A DNA stretch of 64,000 nt from Parasedimentitalea huanghaiensis (GCF_009753675.1 NZ_WQLV01000006.1:186001-250000); one strand, 5' to 3'. Numbered from the stretch's first letter, positions 43,766-53,403 are shown. A program made the numbers and translations. Notes: generated by a model not told the origin, from the letters alone.

Positions 43766-45265
43766 ATGAACCGAATCATCATTGCCCTTCTGGCAACCCT
43801 CGCCTTTGCCACTCAGGCACAGGCAGGAATAGACGAATCGATCAATGCCTTTACCGCCCCCATCGCCCAATTCGTAGGCACAGTTGTTTTCTTCAAAATC
43901 TCGGTTGCTGGTGCTCAGCTGCCCTTAGTGGTGCTGTGGCTCGTTATTGGCGCAGTGTTCTTTACCATTTACATGGGCTTCATCAACTTACGCGGATTCA
44001 AGCACGCGATCGAATTGGTTCGCGGCGACTATGCTGACCCAAACAACTCCGGCGAAGTATCCCACTTCCAGGCCCTAGCGACTGCCGTCTCCGGTACTGT
44101 TGGCATTGGTAACATTGGTGGTGTTGCCATTGCTGTGACCATAGGCGGCGCGGGCGCCACCTTCTGGCTGATCGTGGCCGGCTTTCTGGGTATGTCCACC
44201 AAATTTGTAGAATGTACACTAGGGGTAAAGTACCGCACCGAAAATCCAGACGGGTCTGTCTCGGGTGGACCAATGTACTACCTGCGCAAAGGATTTGAAG
44301 AACGCGGCATGCCAGGGTTTGGCAAATTCATGGGTACATTCTATGCTGTTGGTATCTTCATCGGCGCACTCGGCATCGGCAACATGTTCCAGTCGAACCA
44401 GGCCTATGTGCAACTGAACACCGTGGCTGGTGGTGCACTGGACGGTTACGGGTGGCTGGTTGGCCTCATCCTCGCCGGTGTGGTTTTCGCGGTGATCATC
44501 GGTGGCATCAAGTCCATCGCGCGCGTCACTGAAAAAGTTGTGCCATTCATGGCCATCTTTTACTGCTTCTTCGCCATCATCGTGATCCTGCTGAATTTCT
44601 CATCCCTTCCTATGGCAGTCAGCAACATCTTTACCGGTGCATTCACCGGCGAAGGCGTAGCAGGCGGTGCACTTGGCGCCTTAATCATCGGTTTCCAACG
44701 CGCTGTATTCTCAAACGAAGCAGGTATTGGTTCAGCCTCGATTGCGCACGCTGCTGTTCGAACTAAAGAGCCGGTGACCGAAGGTTATGTGTCACTGTTA
44801 GAGCCCTTTATCGATACTATCGTTATTTGTACAATTACCGCATTGGTAATCGGCACAAGTCAGGTGGCTGACCCCAACTTTGCGGGCGACGCAACAGGTG
44901 TAGCAATGACGTCAGCTGCGTTTGAGCGCCACATGAGCTGGTTCCCAGTTCCGCTTGCCTTTGCGGCGTTGCTGTTTGCCTTCTCCACGATGATCTCCTG
45001 GTCTTACTACGGGCTAAAGGGTTGGACCTACCTGTTTGGCGAAGGTCAAATGGGCCAGACCGTATACAAGGTGATCTTCTGTGCCTTCGTGGCCCTTGGT
45101 TGCATTGTACAGCTGGGTCCAATCCTGGATATTTCAGATGCATTGGTCTTCCTAATCTGTGTACCAAACATCCTGGGTCTGTACTTCCTCGCCCCAATCG
45201 TTCGGGCGGAAATGGAAGCCTACAAGGCCAAATTGGAAACTGGCGAAATCCGCAAGTTCGCCTAA
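43766..45265 (+). CDS. Alanine/glycine:cation symporter (AGCS family)
   Basis: A 499-residue inner-membrane transporter that brings in alanine or glycine with sodium or protons. A signal-like N-terminus (MNRIIIALLATLAFATQAQA) is followed by about eleven helices. Family motifs: GTVGIGNIGGVAIAV near 109, GGPMYYLRKGFEERG near 168 and FSNEAGIGSASIAHA near 313. GAGGAG precedes the ATG; a longer upstream frame has no support. Confidence 0.94.
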   Translation: MNRIIIALLATLAFATQAQAGIDESINAFTAPIAQFVGTVVFFKISVAGAQLPLVVLWLVIGAVFFTIYMGFINLRGFKHAIELVRGDYADPNNSGEVSHFQALATAVSGTVGIGNIGGVAIAVTIGGAGATFWLIVAGFLGMSTKFVECTLGVKYRTENPDGSVSGGPMYYLRKGFEERGMPGFGKFMGTFYAVGIFIGALGIGNMFQSNQAYVQLNTVAGGALDGYGWLVGLILAGVVFAVIIGGIKSIARVTEKVVPFMAIFYCFFAIIVILLNFSSLPMAVSNIFTGAFTGEGVAGGALGALIIGFQRAVFSNEAGIGSASIAHAAVRTKEPVTEGYVSLLEPFIDTIVICTITALVIGTSQVADPNFAGDATGVAMTSAAFERHMSWFPVPLAFAALLFAFSTMISWSYYGLKGWTYLFGEGQMGQTVYKVIFCAFVALGCIVQLGPILDISDALVFLICVPNILGLYFLAPIVRAEMEAYKAKLETGEIRKFA

Positions 45266-45285
45266 TAGGCAAAGACACTATAGCC

Positions 45286-45310
45286 CCCCGGCGTTGATTT
45301 GGCGTCGGGG
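45286..45310 (+). terminator. Hairpin after the symporter gene
   Basis: CCCCGGCG (45286-45293) pairs with CGTCGGGG (45303-45310), one G-U, across a nine-base loop, 20 bases after the symporter stop. No T-run follows, so termination is only suggested. Confidence 0.45.
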
Positions 45311-45407
45311 CGCCCAAATACCAACCTCTTCCTCCTCCCCATTGAGTTGAGGATGTAAAAGGCCTATCTCCTGCATCAGTTTCAAATAATGATCAGGACT
45401 GCATCCC

Positions 45408-46022
45408 TTGGCCAATCATCTGTATCAAAACGACCTCCCCGATGGGCTTGACCTTGGCCCGATCGTTGCCATCGATTGCGAGACCATGGGATTAAACCCT
45501 CACCGCGACCGGTTGTGTGTTGTCCAGATGTCCGGCGGCGACGGCAACGCCCACATGATCCAGGTCTCTAAGGGCCAAACTGAGGCACCGAACCTGTGTC
45601 GGATGCTGGAAGACCCCAAGGTCCTGAAACTATTTCATTTTGGCCGCTTCGACATCGCAGCGATGTTCAACGCTTTTGGAGCTCTGACGGCACCGGTCTA
45701 CTGCACCAAGATCGCCAGCCGCCTGATCCGCACCTACACGGATCGTCACGGGCTAAAGAATTTGACCCAGGAATTGATCGGAGTCGATATTTCAAAACAA
45801 CAACAGATGAGCGACTGGGGGGCTCCCAAACTGACCAAGGCACAGCTCGATTACGCCGCTTCAGATGTGTTGCACCTGCACCGCCTCCGCGAAGAGTTAA
45901 ACAAACGCTTGGCCCGCGAAGGCCGCACCGAAATGGCCCAGGCCTGTTTTGATTTCCTACCAATGCGCGCCAAACTTGATCTGGCTGGCTGGCCCGAAAC
46001 CGATATTTTTGCCCACTCATGA
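45408..46022 (+). CDS. rnd: Ribonuclease D-type 3'-5' exonuclease
   Basis: A 204-residue DEDD-family exonuclease with IDCETMG (Asp23, Glu25), the second Asp in FHFGRFDIAAMFN near 77 and YAASDVLHLHRL near 149. It lacks the HRDC domains of full-length RNase D, a short form common in alphaproteobacteria. The start is a TTG (MANHLYQ), chosen because the family begins here; no better ATG precedes it and an AGGA lies ten bases upstream. It overlaps kdsD by four bases. Confidence 0.9.
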   Translation: MANHLYQNDLPDGLDLGPIVAIDCETMGLNPHRDRLCVVQMSGGDGNAHMIQVSKGQTEAPNLCRMLEDPKVLKLFHFGRFDIAAMFNAFGALTAPVYCTKIASRLIRTYTDRHGLKNLTQELIGVDISKQQQMSDWGAPKLTKAQLDYAASDVLHLHRLREELNKRLAREGRTEMAQACFDFLPMRAKLDLAGWPETDIFAHS

Positions 46023-46978
46023 GCAATTTTCAGAACATAGCCCGCCGCGTCATCAACATCGAATCACAGGCTCTTCAACAGCTGGCCGATGGATTGGACG
46101 ACAGCTTTGACCGTGCCGTTGATACCCTCCTGAACGCCACTGGCCGGGTGATCATTTCTGGCATGGGGAAATCCGGACACATTGCCCGCAAGATCGCAGC
46201 CACTTTGGCCTCAACGGGTACTCCAGCACATTTTGTACACCCAGCCGAGGCCAGCCACGGTGATCTTGGTATGATGGCCAAGGGTGACGTTGCCCTAATG
46301 CTGTCTAATTCTGGGGAAACACCGGAACTAGCCGACATGGTGGCCCATACCCGTCGCTTTGGCATTCCGCTGATTGGGGTAGCTGGCCGAGCGAGTTCGA
46401 CTCTTTTGAAGCAGGCAGACGTAGCACTGGTTTTGCCACAAGCACCCGAAGCTTGTGGATCTGGTATTGTACCCACAACCTCTACCACCATGACACTTGC
46501 CTTGGGTGATGCGCTCGCTGTCGCTCTTATGGAGCACAGGGAATTCACCCCCGAAAACTTCCGGGATTTCCATCCCGGAGGGAAGCTGGGTGCTCGATTG
46601 TCCAAAGTTAGTGACTTGATGCATAGCGGCACAGCGCTGCCCACGGTTTCTCCAGGCGCACCAATGTCAGATACCCTGATTGAAATCAGTCAAAAAGGCT
46701 TTGGCGTGGTTGGTGTAACTGCGGATGACGGGCGATTACTGGGGATTATCACAGATGGTGACCTTCGCCGTCACATGGATGGGCTGTTATCACTAAACGC
46801 CACCGACGTTATGACTAAAGATCCTACTACAATTGCACCCGGCGCACTGGCTGAAGAGGCGGTTGCAATTATGAATCAGCGCCATATCACCTGTTTGTTT
46901 GTCGTGAACCCAGACAACGGCCAGAAAGCTGAAGGGTTACTGCACATCCACGACTGCCTTCGTGCAGGCCTGGGCTAA
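46019..46978 (+). CDS. kdsD: Arabinose-5-phosphate isomerase
   Basis: A 319-residue KpsF/GutQ-type enzyme that converts ribulose 5-phosphate to arabinose 5-phosphate, the first committed step of Kdo synthesis. The SIS domain carries SGMGKSGHIARKIAATLAS near 42 and HGDLGM near 81; two CBS domains fill the C-terminal part from about 200. It shares ATGA with rnd and leads into lptC. Together with kdsB at 57.7 kb it supplies CMP-Kdo. Confidence 0.95.
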   Translation: MSNFQNIARRVINIESQALQQLADGLDDSFDRAVDTLLNATGRVIISGMGKSGHIARKIAATLASTGTPAHFVHPAEASHGDLGMMAKGDVALMLSNSGETPELADMVAHTRRFGIPLIGVAGRASSTLLKQADVALVLPQAPEACGSGIVPTTSTTMTLALGDALAVALMEHREFTPENFRDFHPGGKLGARLSKVSDLMHSGTALPTVSPGAPMSDTLIEISQKGFGVVGVTADDGRLLGIITDGDLRRHMDGLLSLNATDVMTKDPTTIAPGALAEEAVAIMNQRHITCLFVVNPDNGQKAEGLLHIHDCLRAGLG

Positions 46979-46997
46979 GGCTAGAAGGGCACTGAAT

Positions 46998-47597
46998 ATG
47001 GATCGCTACTCCCGCATGGTGGCATTTCTAAAGGTGTTGTTACCGCTTACGGCACTGGTTCTTTTGTCCACCCTGTTTTTGATTTCACGCGGAGTGGACA
47101 CTGACGCAACTATTCCTTTTGCCGAACATGAAATCGAAGAGCGCATGCGCGGCCAGCAAGTTACAGCGCCATTTTTTTCCGGCACCACGGCCCAAGGGGA
47201 CGAAATCACCGTCACTGCAAGCATCGCCCGACCAGGCGGTCTTGCAGCTCCAGCAGTGGCTACGGATCTGCAAGCAGTCATCAAAATGGCAGATGGGGGT
47301 CGCCTTACGCTGACTTCAAACAGCGGAGAAGTGTATCTTGACAAGGATATAGCAAGCTTTTCCGGCGATGTTGTAATCACCTCCACTTCGGGTCTTGAAG
47401 TAACAACTGACCTACTGAACGCAACCCTCAGCGGTATATCTGCCAACAGCCCTGGTCCTGTGACGGCAACAGGCCCAATAGGAGTATTAAATGCTGGCAG
47501 CATGCAACTGGAAACAAAAACTCAAGGTGGGCCGCTGCAAATGCTATTCAATAACGGGGTAAAACTGGTATACGATCCTCAAAAATCAGAAAGATAA
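46998..47597 (+). CDS. lptC: LPS export ABC transporter periplasmic protein LptC
   Basis: A 199-residue bitopic protein with one N-terminal membrane helix (about 8-29) and a periplasmic beta-rich domain. LptC passes LPS from LptBFG to LptA. Sequence identity to E. coli LptC is low in this group; the assignment relies on layout and on its place before lptA and lptB. AGAAGGG lies upstream of the ATG. Confidence 0.88.
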   Translation: MDRYSRMVAFLKVLLPLTALVLLSTLFLISRGVDTDATIPFAEHEIEERMRGQQVTAPFFSGTTAQGDEITVTASIARPGGLAAPAVATDLQAVIKMADGGRLTLTSNSGEVYLDKDIASFSGDVVITSTSGLEVTTDLLNATLSGISANSPGPVTATGPIGVLNAGSMQLETKTQGGPLQMLFNNGVKLVYDPQKSER

Positions 47598-47600
47598 CTT

Positions 47601-48095
47601 GTGTCATATTTGCGTACCCTGATCTTCTGCCTGCCGCTGGCCTTCATTTCGGGCCTGGCGACGGCCCAATCTACCTCGATTGCCTTTGGCACGATCAAGG
47701 CGGATCCATCGCTACCAGTCGAGGTCACCTCCGACACACTTGAGGTCAACCAAGTCGATGGTTCGGCGCAATTTCTGGGTAGTGTTTTGGTGGTACAGGG
47801 TGTGATGAGGCTATCTGCAGACAACGTTCTCGTGATCTACAAGCCTGAGCAAAAGGGAATTGACCGGCTTGAAGCTACTGGCAATGTCATTCTCGTCAAC
47901 GGCCCCGACGCCGCAGAAGCCGAACGTGCTGAATATACCATCGACAGCGGCACCATTGTGATGAACGGTAATGTATTGCTCAGTCAGGGAAATAGCACCC
48001 TTGCCTCCAGTCAGATGGTAGTAAACTTGAATTCTGGTACCGCCCAGATGTCAGGCCGCGTCAAGACCATCCTCAACCCCGACGGCAACAACTGA
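47601..48095 (+). CDS. lptA: LPS transport periplasmic protein LptA
   Basis: A 164-residue OstA-like protein with a signal peptide cleaved after residue 22 (ATA-QS) and a repeating beta-jellyroll: [53 protein letters not shown]. It bridges the periplasm for LPS transfer. The start is GTG, three bases after lptC. Its stop codon overlaps the lptB ATG by one base. Confidence 0.93.
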   Translation: MSYLRTLIFCLPLAFISGLATAQSTSIAFGTIKADPSLPVEVTSDTLEVNQVDGSAQFLGSVLVVQGVMRLSADNVLVIYKPEQKGIDRLEATGNVILVNGPDAAEAERAEYTIDSGTIVMNGNVLLSQGNSTLASSQMVVNLNSGTAQMSGRVKTILNPDGNN

Positions 48096-48853
48096 TGGCG
48101 AAACCGACTCTTACCGTTACGTCAGGTTCGTCCGGTCTAAGGATCGACAAGCTACGCAAGTCCTACAAGAAGAAGGTGGTAATTCGCGATGTCACCATGA
48201 CCCTGGATAGAGGAGAAGTCGTAGCCCTGCTTGGCCCTAATGGCTCCGGCAAAACCACCAGTTTTTACTCTATCGCTGGCCTCGTTTTCCCTGAAGCAGG
48301 GACGGTGACAATCGACGGCCAGAACGTCACTACACTCCCTATGTATCGCCGGGCGCGATTGGGTATTGGCTATTTGCCTCAGGAAATGTCGATTTTTCGC
48401 GGTTTGTCAGTTGAGGACAATATTTCGGCAGTGCTCGATATCGCAGTTCCACACGCCCACAAGCGTCGCGAGCGGTTAGAAGAATTGCTGTCGGATTTCT
48501 CGATTGAACATTTGCGTCGCGCCCCCGCGCTCGCTTTGTCCGGGGGAGAAAGACGCCGGGTCGAAATCGCGCGCTGTCTCGCTGCTGAACCCAAATACCT
48601 GCTGTTGGACGAACCCTTTGCTGGTGTCGACCCAATTTCAGTTGGGGACATCCGCCATTTGGTCGCTGATTTGAAGAAACGCGGCATCGGTGTGTTAATT
48701 ACCGATCACAACGTGCGAGAAACTTTGGAAATTGTAGATCGCGCATATATTTTGCACGACGGGCAAGTACTCATGTCTGGCACACCCGAAGAAGTGGTTG
48801 AGAATGAAAACGTTCGCCGTGTCTACTTGGGCGACAATTTCCGTATTTCCTGA
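48095..48853 (+). CDS. lptB: LPS export ABC transporter ATP-binding protein LptB
   Basis: A 252-residue ABC ATPase. Walker A GPNGSGKT is at 47-54, [19 protein letters not shown] near 91-109, signature [15 protein letters not shown] near 148 and Walker [13 protein letters not shown] near 170. The YLPQE and FRGLSV segments are those of LptB. It powers LPS extraction with LptF and LptG, which are not in the window. Confidence 0.96.
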   Translation: MAKPTLTVTSGSSGLRIDKLRKSYKKKVVIRDVTMTLDRGEVVALLGPNGSGKTTSFYSIAGLVFPEAGTVTIDGQNVTTLPMYRRARLGIGYLPQEMSIFRGLSVEDNISAVLDIAVPHAHKRRERLEELLSDFSIEHLRRAPALALSGGERRRVEIARCLAAEPKYLLLDEPFAGVDPISVGDIRHLVADLKKRGIGVLITDHNVRETLEIVDRAYILHDGQVLMSGTPEEVVENENVRRVYLGDNFRIS

Positions 48854-48966
48854 CCTGCGGTACGTTCCCACCTTTCGGCCAATTCCCGCCAAATTGGGTA
48901 ATGCTCCTTAGCGTTGTTGTCAGGTTTGCCATTGACTCTCCTTCTTTCTTGGCATCGAATTGACCT

Positions 48967-49119
48967 ATGGCAATAGATCAGCTTGATGCAATTCTCGACC
49001 TGACCTTGGAAACAAGGACCGGTTGGATGCAACCAGAAGATCAGCCTATTTCCCCCCATCCTAAGCTGAGTGAACCTTTCGGACCCGGTCCGGTTGGAGC
49101 TTTGGATGTCCATACGTGA
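48967..49119 (+). CDS. Possible 50-residue small protein upstream of hpf
   Basis: An ATG-to-TGA frame of 50 codons ends ten bases before the hpf start. The product starts MAIDQLDAILDLTLETRTGW and is acidic with a proline-rich end. It has no Shine-Dalgarno sequence in front. It could be a genuine small protein, a leader or chance; position is the main reason to list it. Confidence 0.3.
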   Translation: MAIDQLDAILDLTLETRTGWMQPEDQPISPHPKLSEPFGPGPVGALDVHT

Positions 49120-49129
49120 AGGAGATCAC

Positions 49130-49693
49130 ATGCGTTACCAAATCAGCGGAAAACAGATCGACATTGGCTCGGCCCTGCAAACTCATGTGCAGACCGAACT
49201 TGGCGAGGCCGTGGCAAAGTATGCACAGCGCCCTACCGACGCCACCGTCGTCTTTTCCCGTTCGGCGCATGAATATGTGTGCGAAACCACCGTGCATCTT
49301 TCGACTGGACTGACCGCCCAGGCCAAGGCGCACGAAACTGAGATCTATGCCGCCTTTGACAGCTGCTGCGAAAAAATGGAGACGCAGCTGCGCCGGTACA
49401 AGCGCCGCCTCAAAGACCATCACCGTGACCGAAGCGTGCCTGTTGAACTTTCGGCTGCCAGCTCTTATATCCTCGCTTCAGAAGATACACAGACCGAGGA
49501 CGAACCGTCTTCGCTACAACCCATCATCGTGGCTGAGCTAGAGACAAAAATTCCTTCTTTGTCGGTTGGTGAGGCTGTAATGCAGATGGAACTGGCGGGT
49601 GCCCCGGTGCTAATCTTCCGCCAAGAAGGACAAGATGGGCTGAATGTGGTCTATCGACGGGACGACGGCAATATCGGCTGGATTGATCCGTAA
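49130..49693 (+). CDS. hpf: Ribosome hibernation-promoting factor, long form
   Basis: A 187-residue protein with the ribosome-binding HPF/YfiA domain (about 1-100) and the C-terminal dimerisation domain (from about 128, with MQMELAGAPVLIFRQEG and the final DGNIGWIDP). The long form joins two 70S ribosomes into 100S dimers during slow growth. GAAGGAG lies six bases before the ATG. It sits after lptB, without the rpoN gene that often separates them. Confidence 0.95.
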   Translation: MRYQISGKQIDIGSALQTHVQTELGEAVAKYAQRPTDATVVFSRSAHEYVCETTVHLSTGLTAQAKAHETEIYAAFDSCCEKMETQLRRYKRRLKDHHRDRSVPVELSAASSYILASEDTQTEDEPSSLQPIIVAELETKIPSLSVGEAVMQMELAGAPVLIFRQEGQDGLNVVYRRDDGNIGWIDP

Positions 49694-49743
49694 CTATTAG
49701 AACTCTAGGTGCCCTTCGGGGAACCCAAGTGGAGCACAGGGCA

Positions 49744-50208
49744 ATGCAACTTTCCAACATCCTCAAGCCAGAGGCAGTCCGAGTCATTAGTTCGGCCTCT
49801 AGCAAGAAACGGCTGTTTCAGGAAATCGCGGATGTGGCCAACTCGGCCTATTCCCTGCAAGCTCTCGCAACCGTCGAGGCCTTGCTTGACCGTGAGAGCC
49901 TCGGCCCGACTGGGGTTGGGCATGGTGTTGCCCTGCCCCACGCCAGGATAAGCGGCGTCGAAGAGGTCATCGGTGTCTTTGTAATTTTGGAAAAACCGCT
50001 CGATTTCGGCTCAGTTGACCGCCAGCCTGTGGACATCGCGTTTTCACTTTTGGCCCCCGAAGACGCAGGTGTTGAACACTTGAAGGCACTTGCTTTGGTA
50101 TCACGAACCCTGCGCGAGCAAAGTTTTTGTACGAAACTACGCGCCAACCCCGATGCTGCAACGCTCTATACTATTCTTACCGAAAGCCAATCGGTTCAGG
50201 CAGCCTAG
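49744..50208 (+). CDS. ptsN: Nitrogen-regulatory PTS IIA protein
   Basis: A 154-residue EIIA-Ntr with the phosphorylated histidine in GHGVALPHAR (His66). It receives phosphate from EI-Ntr and NPr and modulates nitrogen, potassium or envelope functions. It follows hpf after 50 bases, the usual neighbour. NPr and EI-Ntr are not in the window. Confidence 0.95.
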   Translation: MQLSNILKPEAVRVISSASSKKRLFQEIADVANSAYSLQALATVEALLDRESLGPTGVGHGVALPHARISGVEEVIGVFVILEKPLDFGSVDRQPVDIAFSLLAPEDAGVEHLKALALVSRTLREQSFCTKLRANPDAATLYTILTESQSVQAA

Positions 50209-50268
50209 TTCCCCAAACCCCGGATGATCGCTGAGATTTGGGTACTGTCCCAGACCTAATTCTGAATG

Positions 50269-51696
50269 CTACCGCCAAGGGCCAAAGCCAAACATCAAGT
50301 AGTCTCGATGGTAGATTTTGGCCACTTTTTGCTCCAACGCGGCATCATATATGTCTTCCAACGCGTAGGGCGAGTCTTTTGCAGCCGCTACCAACTCACC
50401 GGGTTCCATCCGCCCAACGCGACGCGCCAGATGCGGCAATTCTTCAGCAAGCTCCTCCTCACGGAACACGAAATCCGGCACACTCAAGTCGGAAAAACCT
50501 GAAATTGCCTGCGACTGGCTGGCCCAGGCAGAATCAACCCGAATTGCCGTCTGACCTGCCAAATTGACACGCAGGAACTCCAAGAATCCCTCAAACGCAG
50601 CGCGATGATCAACAATTGAATAACTTGCATCAGGCGCATTTTTGGGCAACGGAACCTTGAATTTCCGACGTAGGGTCTCGCGGATTTTTTGGTAATTATT
50701 CGGACCCGCCGACAATATTTTTTGGCAGAACACTGTATGCGCTCGAGCCACAGGATGGCGTAGTACAGTAAAACTGCGATATCCGGGATTGCCTCGCCGC
50801 CATAACCGCAATTGTTTTTGGTTCATCTTACTAATCAGCCCGTCTGCCGCAACGCGATCCAGCCCCGCCAGCCAGTTAATCACCTCTGCATCGGGGCCAC
50901 CTTTGATCGGCATGAACAGCAGCGGTGTTACCACACCAGCCACATAACCAGGAACTGCAGGGCCGCGACGAGGTTCAAAGTTTGGCGTGCGTGACAGATT
51001 GAAACGGTCCATGCCTGACAGCGCCGTTTCCATTTCTTCTACGTTGGCCACTTTGGCTGTAACGGGTGCGGGATTCTGACGCTTCAAACTTTCGTCCAGT
51101 GCCTCCAGTCTCTCATCCAGCCCCAACCAACACGCTAAGCCGTTCATCACTTCGACGCTCGGTAAATCCTCATAGGCAACATAAAACGGAGACTGCCCGC
51201 TCTTTTGTAAGCGGTTAAGCAAGAGCACTTGAAAGTCCTGCAAGGCATCAACGTGATGCGCAAATTCTGCGCCATCGAACTCGGCCAACGCCTCTTTGCG
51301 GCGCGTCACATTTGTCAGCTTCCACTGACCAGTCGCTACAGCAATTTTCCAGGACACATAGCTGTCCAGCGGATTTCGAGTCAGGATTATTTTAGCACAT
51401 CGCGGGTCTTCTAGAGCGATATCCAACACACGCGAGTCGTGATCATGGAAGTATCGAAAACCGCCCAACGTCCCGGTTTGAGACTTTATCTCATCGATCA
51501 AACGCGCGGGGTCGTTGTCTCGATCATCCTGATTAACTCCCAAGATTTCCGTAGAATTTGGATAGCCAATAAAGTGCGGGTTAAAAGCCTCACCATGGCA
51601 ACAAAGACCAGAAAAACTATTCAGATTGGTCTCCAAAAAATTGGAACCCGTCCGCATTTCGGCAAAAACAATAAAGTAATCAAACTTGTCTGTCAT
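50269..51696 (-). CDS. Two-module sulfotransferase (NodH/Stf0-like N-terminus, degenerate second module)
   Basis: A 475-residue cytosolic protein. The first module (about 1-235) has the PAPS 5'-phosphosulfate loop RTGSNF at 15-20 and the 3'-phosphate motif TRNPLDSYVSWK at 106-117, as in NodH/Stf0 sulfotransferases. The second (about 245-475) has an RHPVARAH motif at 313-320 of the sulfotransferase-2 type, but its P-loop position FMPIKGGPD (261-269) lacks the Thr/Ser after the lysine region. So the second half is probably altered. It lies six bases after the GT14 gene, likely acting on a glycan. Confidence 0.8.
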   Translation of the reverse strand: MTDKFDYFIVFAEMRTGSNFLETNLNSFSGLCCHGEAFNPHFIGYPNSTEILGVNQDDRDNDPARLIDEIKSQTGTLGGFRYFHDHDSRVLDIALEDPRCAKIILTRNPLDSYVSWKIAVATGQWKLTNVTRRKEALAEFDGAEFAHHVDALQDFQVLLLNRLQKSGQSPFYVAYEDLPSVEVMNGLACWLGLDERLEALDESLKRQNPAPVTAKVANVEEMETALSGMDRFNLSRTPNFEPRRGPAVPGYVAGVVTPLLFMPIKGGPDAEVINWLAGLDRVAADGLISKMNQKQLRLWRRGNPGYRSFTVLRHPVARAHTVFCQKILSAGPNNYQKIRETLRRKFKVPLPKNAPDASYSIVDHRAAFEGFLEFLRVNLAGQTAIRVDSAWASQSQAISGFSDLSVPDFVFREEELAEELPHLARRVGRMEPGELVAAAKDSPYALEDIYDAALEQKVAKIYHRDYLMFGFGPWR

Positions 51697-51702
51697 AATG
51701 GA

Positions 51703-53403
51703 TCATCGCACCAAATAGGGTTTACGAGGTGGTTTCGGCATGTTGACCGGTCCCTGCTCAACAGGGAAGTCGCCCATCAAATAAGGATGCATGCCCTGAT
51801 TTTTGAGGTTTTGAAGAAACTGACCAAACCCATCCAGATCCAACATTGTCGGCGCCTCGCTTAACCGGCGTTGCTGCAACAGACCAATTTCATCGACAAT
51901 GGTTTGAATAGGCTCCATGGGTGCCTCAATGAATTCTGCCATTGTCCAAATCCGAACCCGCGCCTTGGTGTAATGCGACCGTAAGACATTCAAATGCTTG
52001 CTCTCGATCCGTTGCAACCTTGCGGCCTCTTTTCTGAGATCGGCAAAATTGCGGTTCGACTTGAACAACGGAACGGCCCAAGCCCCTGAGATGACCGAAA
52101 CCTGTGCATTCGGATCACGCGCAACCAACCAGTTGATTTCCTGATTGTCACCGGGCCCGAACTGAAAACACTGCCGCTCTCCACGAGTGTTCCAAATTAA
52201 ATTCGTAAGGAAGCTATCAGCATTATAATCGCGGGTTTTTGGATTATCGGTCAGCGCTCCGTTTAGCAAAACTTGACCCTCTGCAAACTCAGCCCGTTCA
52301 GGCGCAAACAAGTGCCCATGAACGCGGGTACCGGTGGCTCTTGCCAACCAAGGTTCAAAGTCTTCGAACAGTTCCGCAAACCCCTGAAACATGGAATATG
52401 GATTCGAAGTTATCCCATTTTCAGCGCCGTGCCGTGGTACCCGACTTTGCATATACAACCCTTGTCGGCCGCGGGTCCGTCGCTCTACCGCCTTTGCAAA
52501 AATGCGGTCAATTTTGCCTGGGTTAGGCTCAGTTCTCTTCATCGCGCCGGCCTGATCGGTCAGGAACGCCTGATACAACCGCCCAGCTCTTGGCCAGATT
52601 TTGCGAGCTACAAAACAATCAGATCTGCGAAGCAACTGCAAATGATCATCGTAGAAAATATGTGGCTTACCTTGAAAATCAAACTTGGACAGTGTCAGTG
52701 ACCGGCTTTCGATATTACCAGAGTATTGTCGAACTAAGGTCTGGTAGTAACTTTCATCGGGGATCCATACCTTTTGGAAATACCGATCATAAATTGCCCT
52801 GTCTGGATCTTGTAAAATCGCTGACAAAGTCTGCCGCGTCAAACACCACCATTGGCTACCCATATGCGGAACAAGACCAGCAGGAATCTTGCGCTTCATC
52901 CCAATTTTACGTTGCAGATCAACATAACGGTCAAACAGAAGCCGGTGTTTTTTCCATGAAAACGGGAAGCGAAGGGTAAACCGTTCAACATCCAAGCCAC
53001 CAACGGTCCAGGGAACATCAGCAGTTGTGGCGCTCTCGATAAAATCAGTGCGCGGCCTTGCTGCCAGATAGTCAATCAGCTCTTGCACCGGTCGCAATGG
53101 CAAACAAGACCCTGATGCCAGAAAGACGTGGTGGACGTTTGCGAACTCTCTCAACATAAGTTCTGAGGCACTTTGCGAAGCTGCTACAATCCCCCAGGTC
53201 CCCCATTCACAGCGATGGCGTCTGGAAAACCGCACCAAAGGATCATCTGCGAGCGCAGAAGCAAAGGCACGATACGTCGCGTTAGGGACATTTCCGTCTA
53301 CGTGCAACGCCACCGGACAACCACCAGCGGTCCAATGACGGGCCACTTGCTCAGCCCGATCAAGTGCCGTGTGCACCAGCATGACGACACCAACAGTACT
53401 CAC
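51703..53403 (-). CDS. GT14-type (core-2/I-branching-like) glycosyltransferase with long C-terminal extension
   Basis: A 566-residue protein. The N-terminal 290 residues resemble beta-1,6-N-acetylglucosaminyltransferases of family GT14: MLVHTALDRAEQVARHW near 8, VFLASGSCLPLRPVQELIDYL near 93 and GSQWWCLTRQTLSAIL near 186, WIPDESYYQTLV near 215. The remaining part has no motif I recognise and resembles the extension in roseobacter homologues (from memory). Acceptor and donor unknown. It shares four bases with the preceding GT2 gene. Confidence 0.8.
   Translation of the reverse strand: MSTVGVVMLVHTALDRAEQVARHWTAGGCPVALHVDGNVPNATYRAFASALADDPLVRFSRRHRCEWGTWGIVAASQSASELMLREFANVHHVFLASGSCLPLRPVQELIDYLAARPRTDFIESATTADVPWTVGGLDVERFTLRFPFSWKKHRLLFDRYVDLQRKIGMKRKIPAGLVPHMGSQWWCLTRQTLSAILQDPDRAIYDRYFQKVWIPDESYYQTLVRQYSGNIESRSLTLSKFDFQGKPHIFYDDHLQLLRRSDCFVARKIWPRAGRLYQAFLTDQAGAMKRTEPNPGKIDRIFAKAVERRTRGRQGLYMQSRVPRHGAENGITSNPYSMFQGFAELFEDFEPWLARATGTRVHGHLFAPERAEFAEGQVLLNGALTDNPKTRDYNADSFLTNLIWNTRGERQCFQFGPGDNQEINWLVARDPNAQVSVISGAWAVPLFKSNRNFADLRKEAARLQRIESKHLNVLRSHYTKARVRIWTMAEFIEAPMEPIQTIVDEIGLLQQRRLSEAPTMLDLDGFGQFLQNLKNQGMHPYLMGDFPVEQGPVNMPKPPRKPYLVR

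Noticed and set aside
48951-48967. Sigma-54-like promoter before the small frame upstream of hpf
   Set aside because: The -24 TTGGCA resembles the consensus, but the -12 dinucleotide at the required distance is AC rather than GC, so the match fails at a key position.
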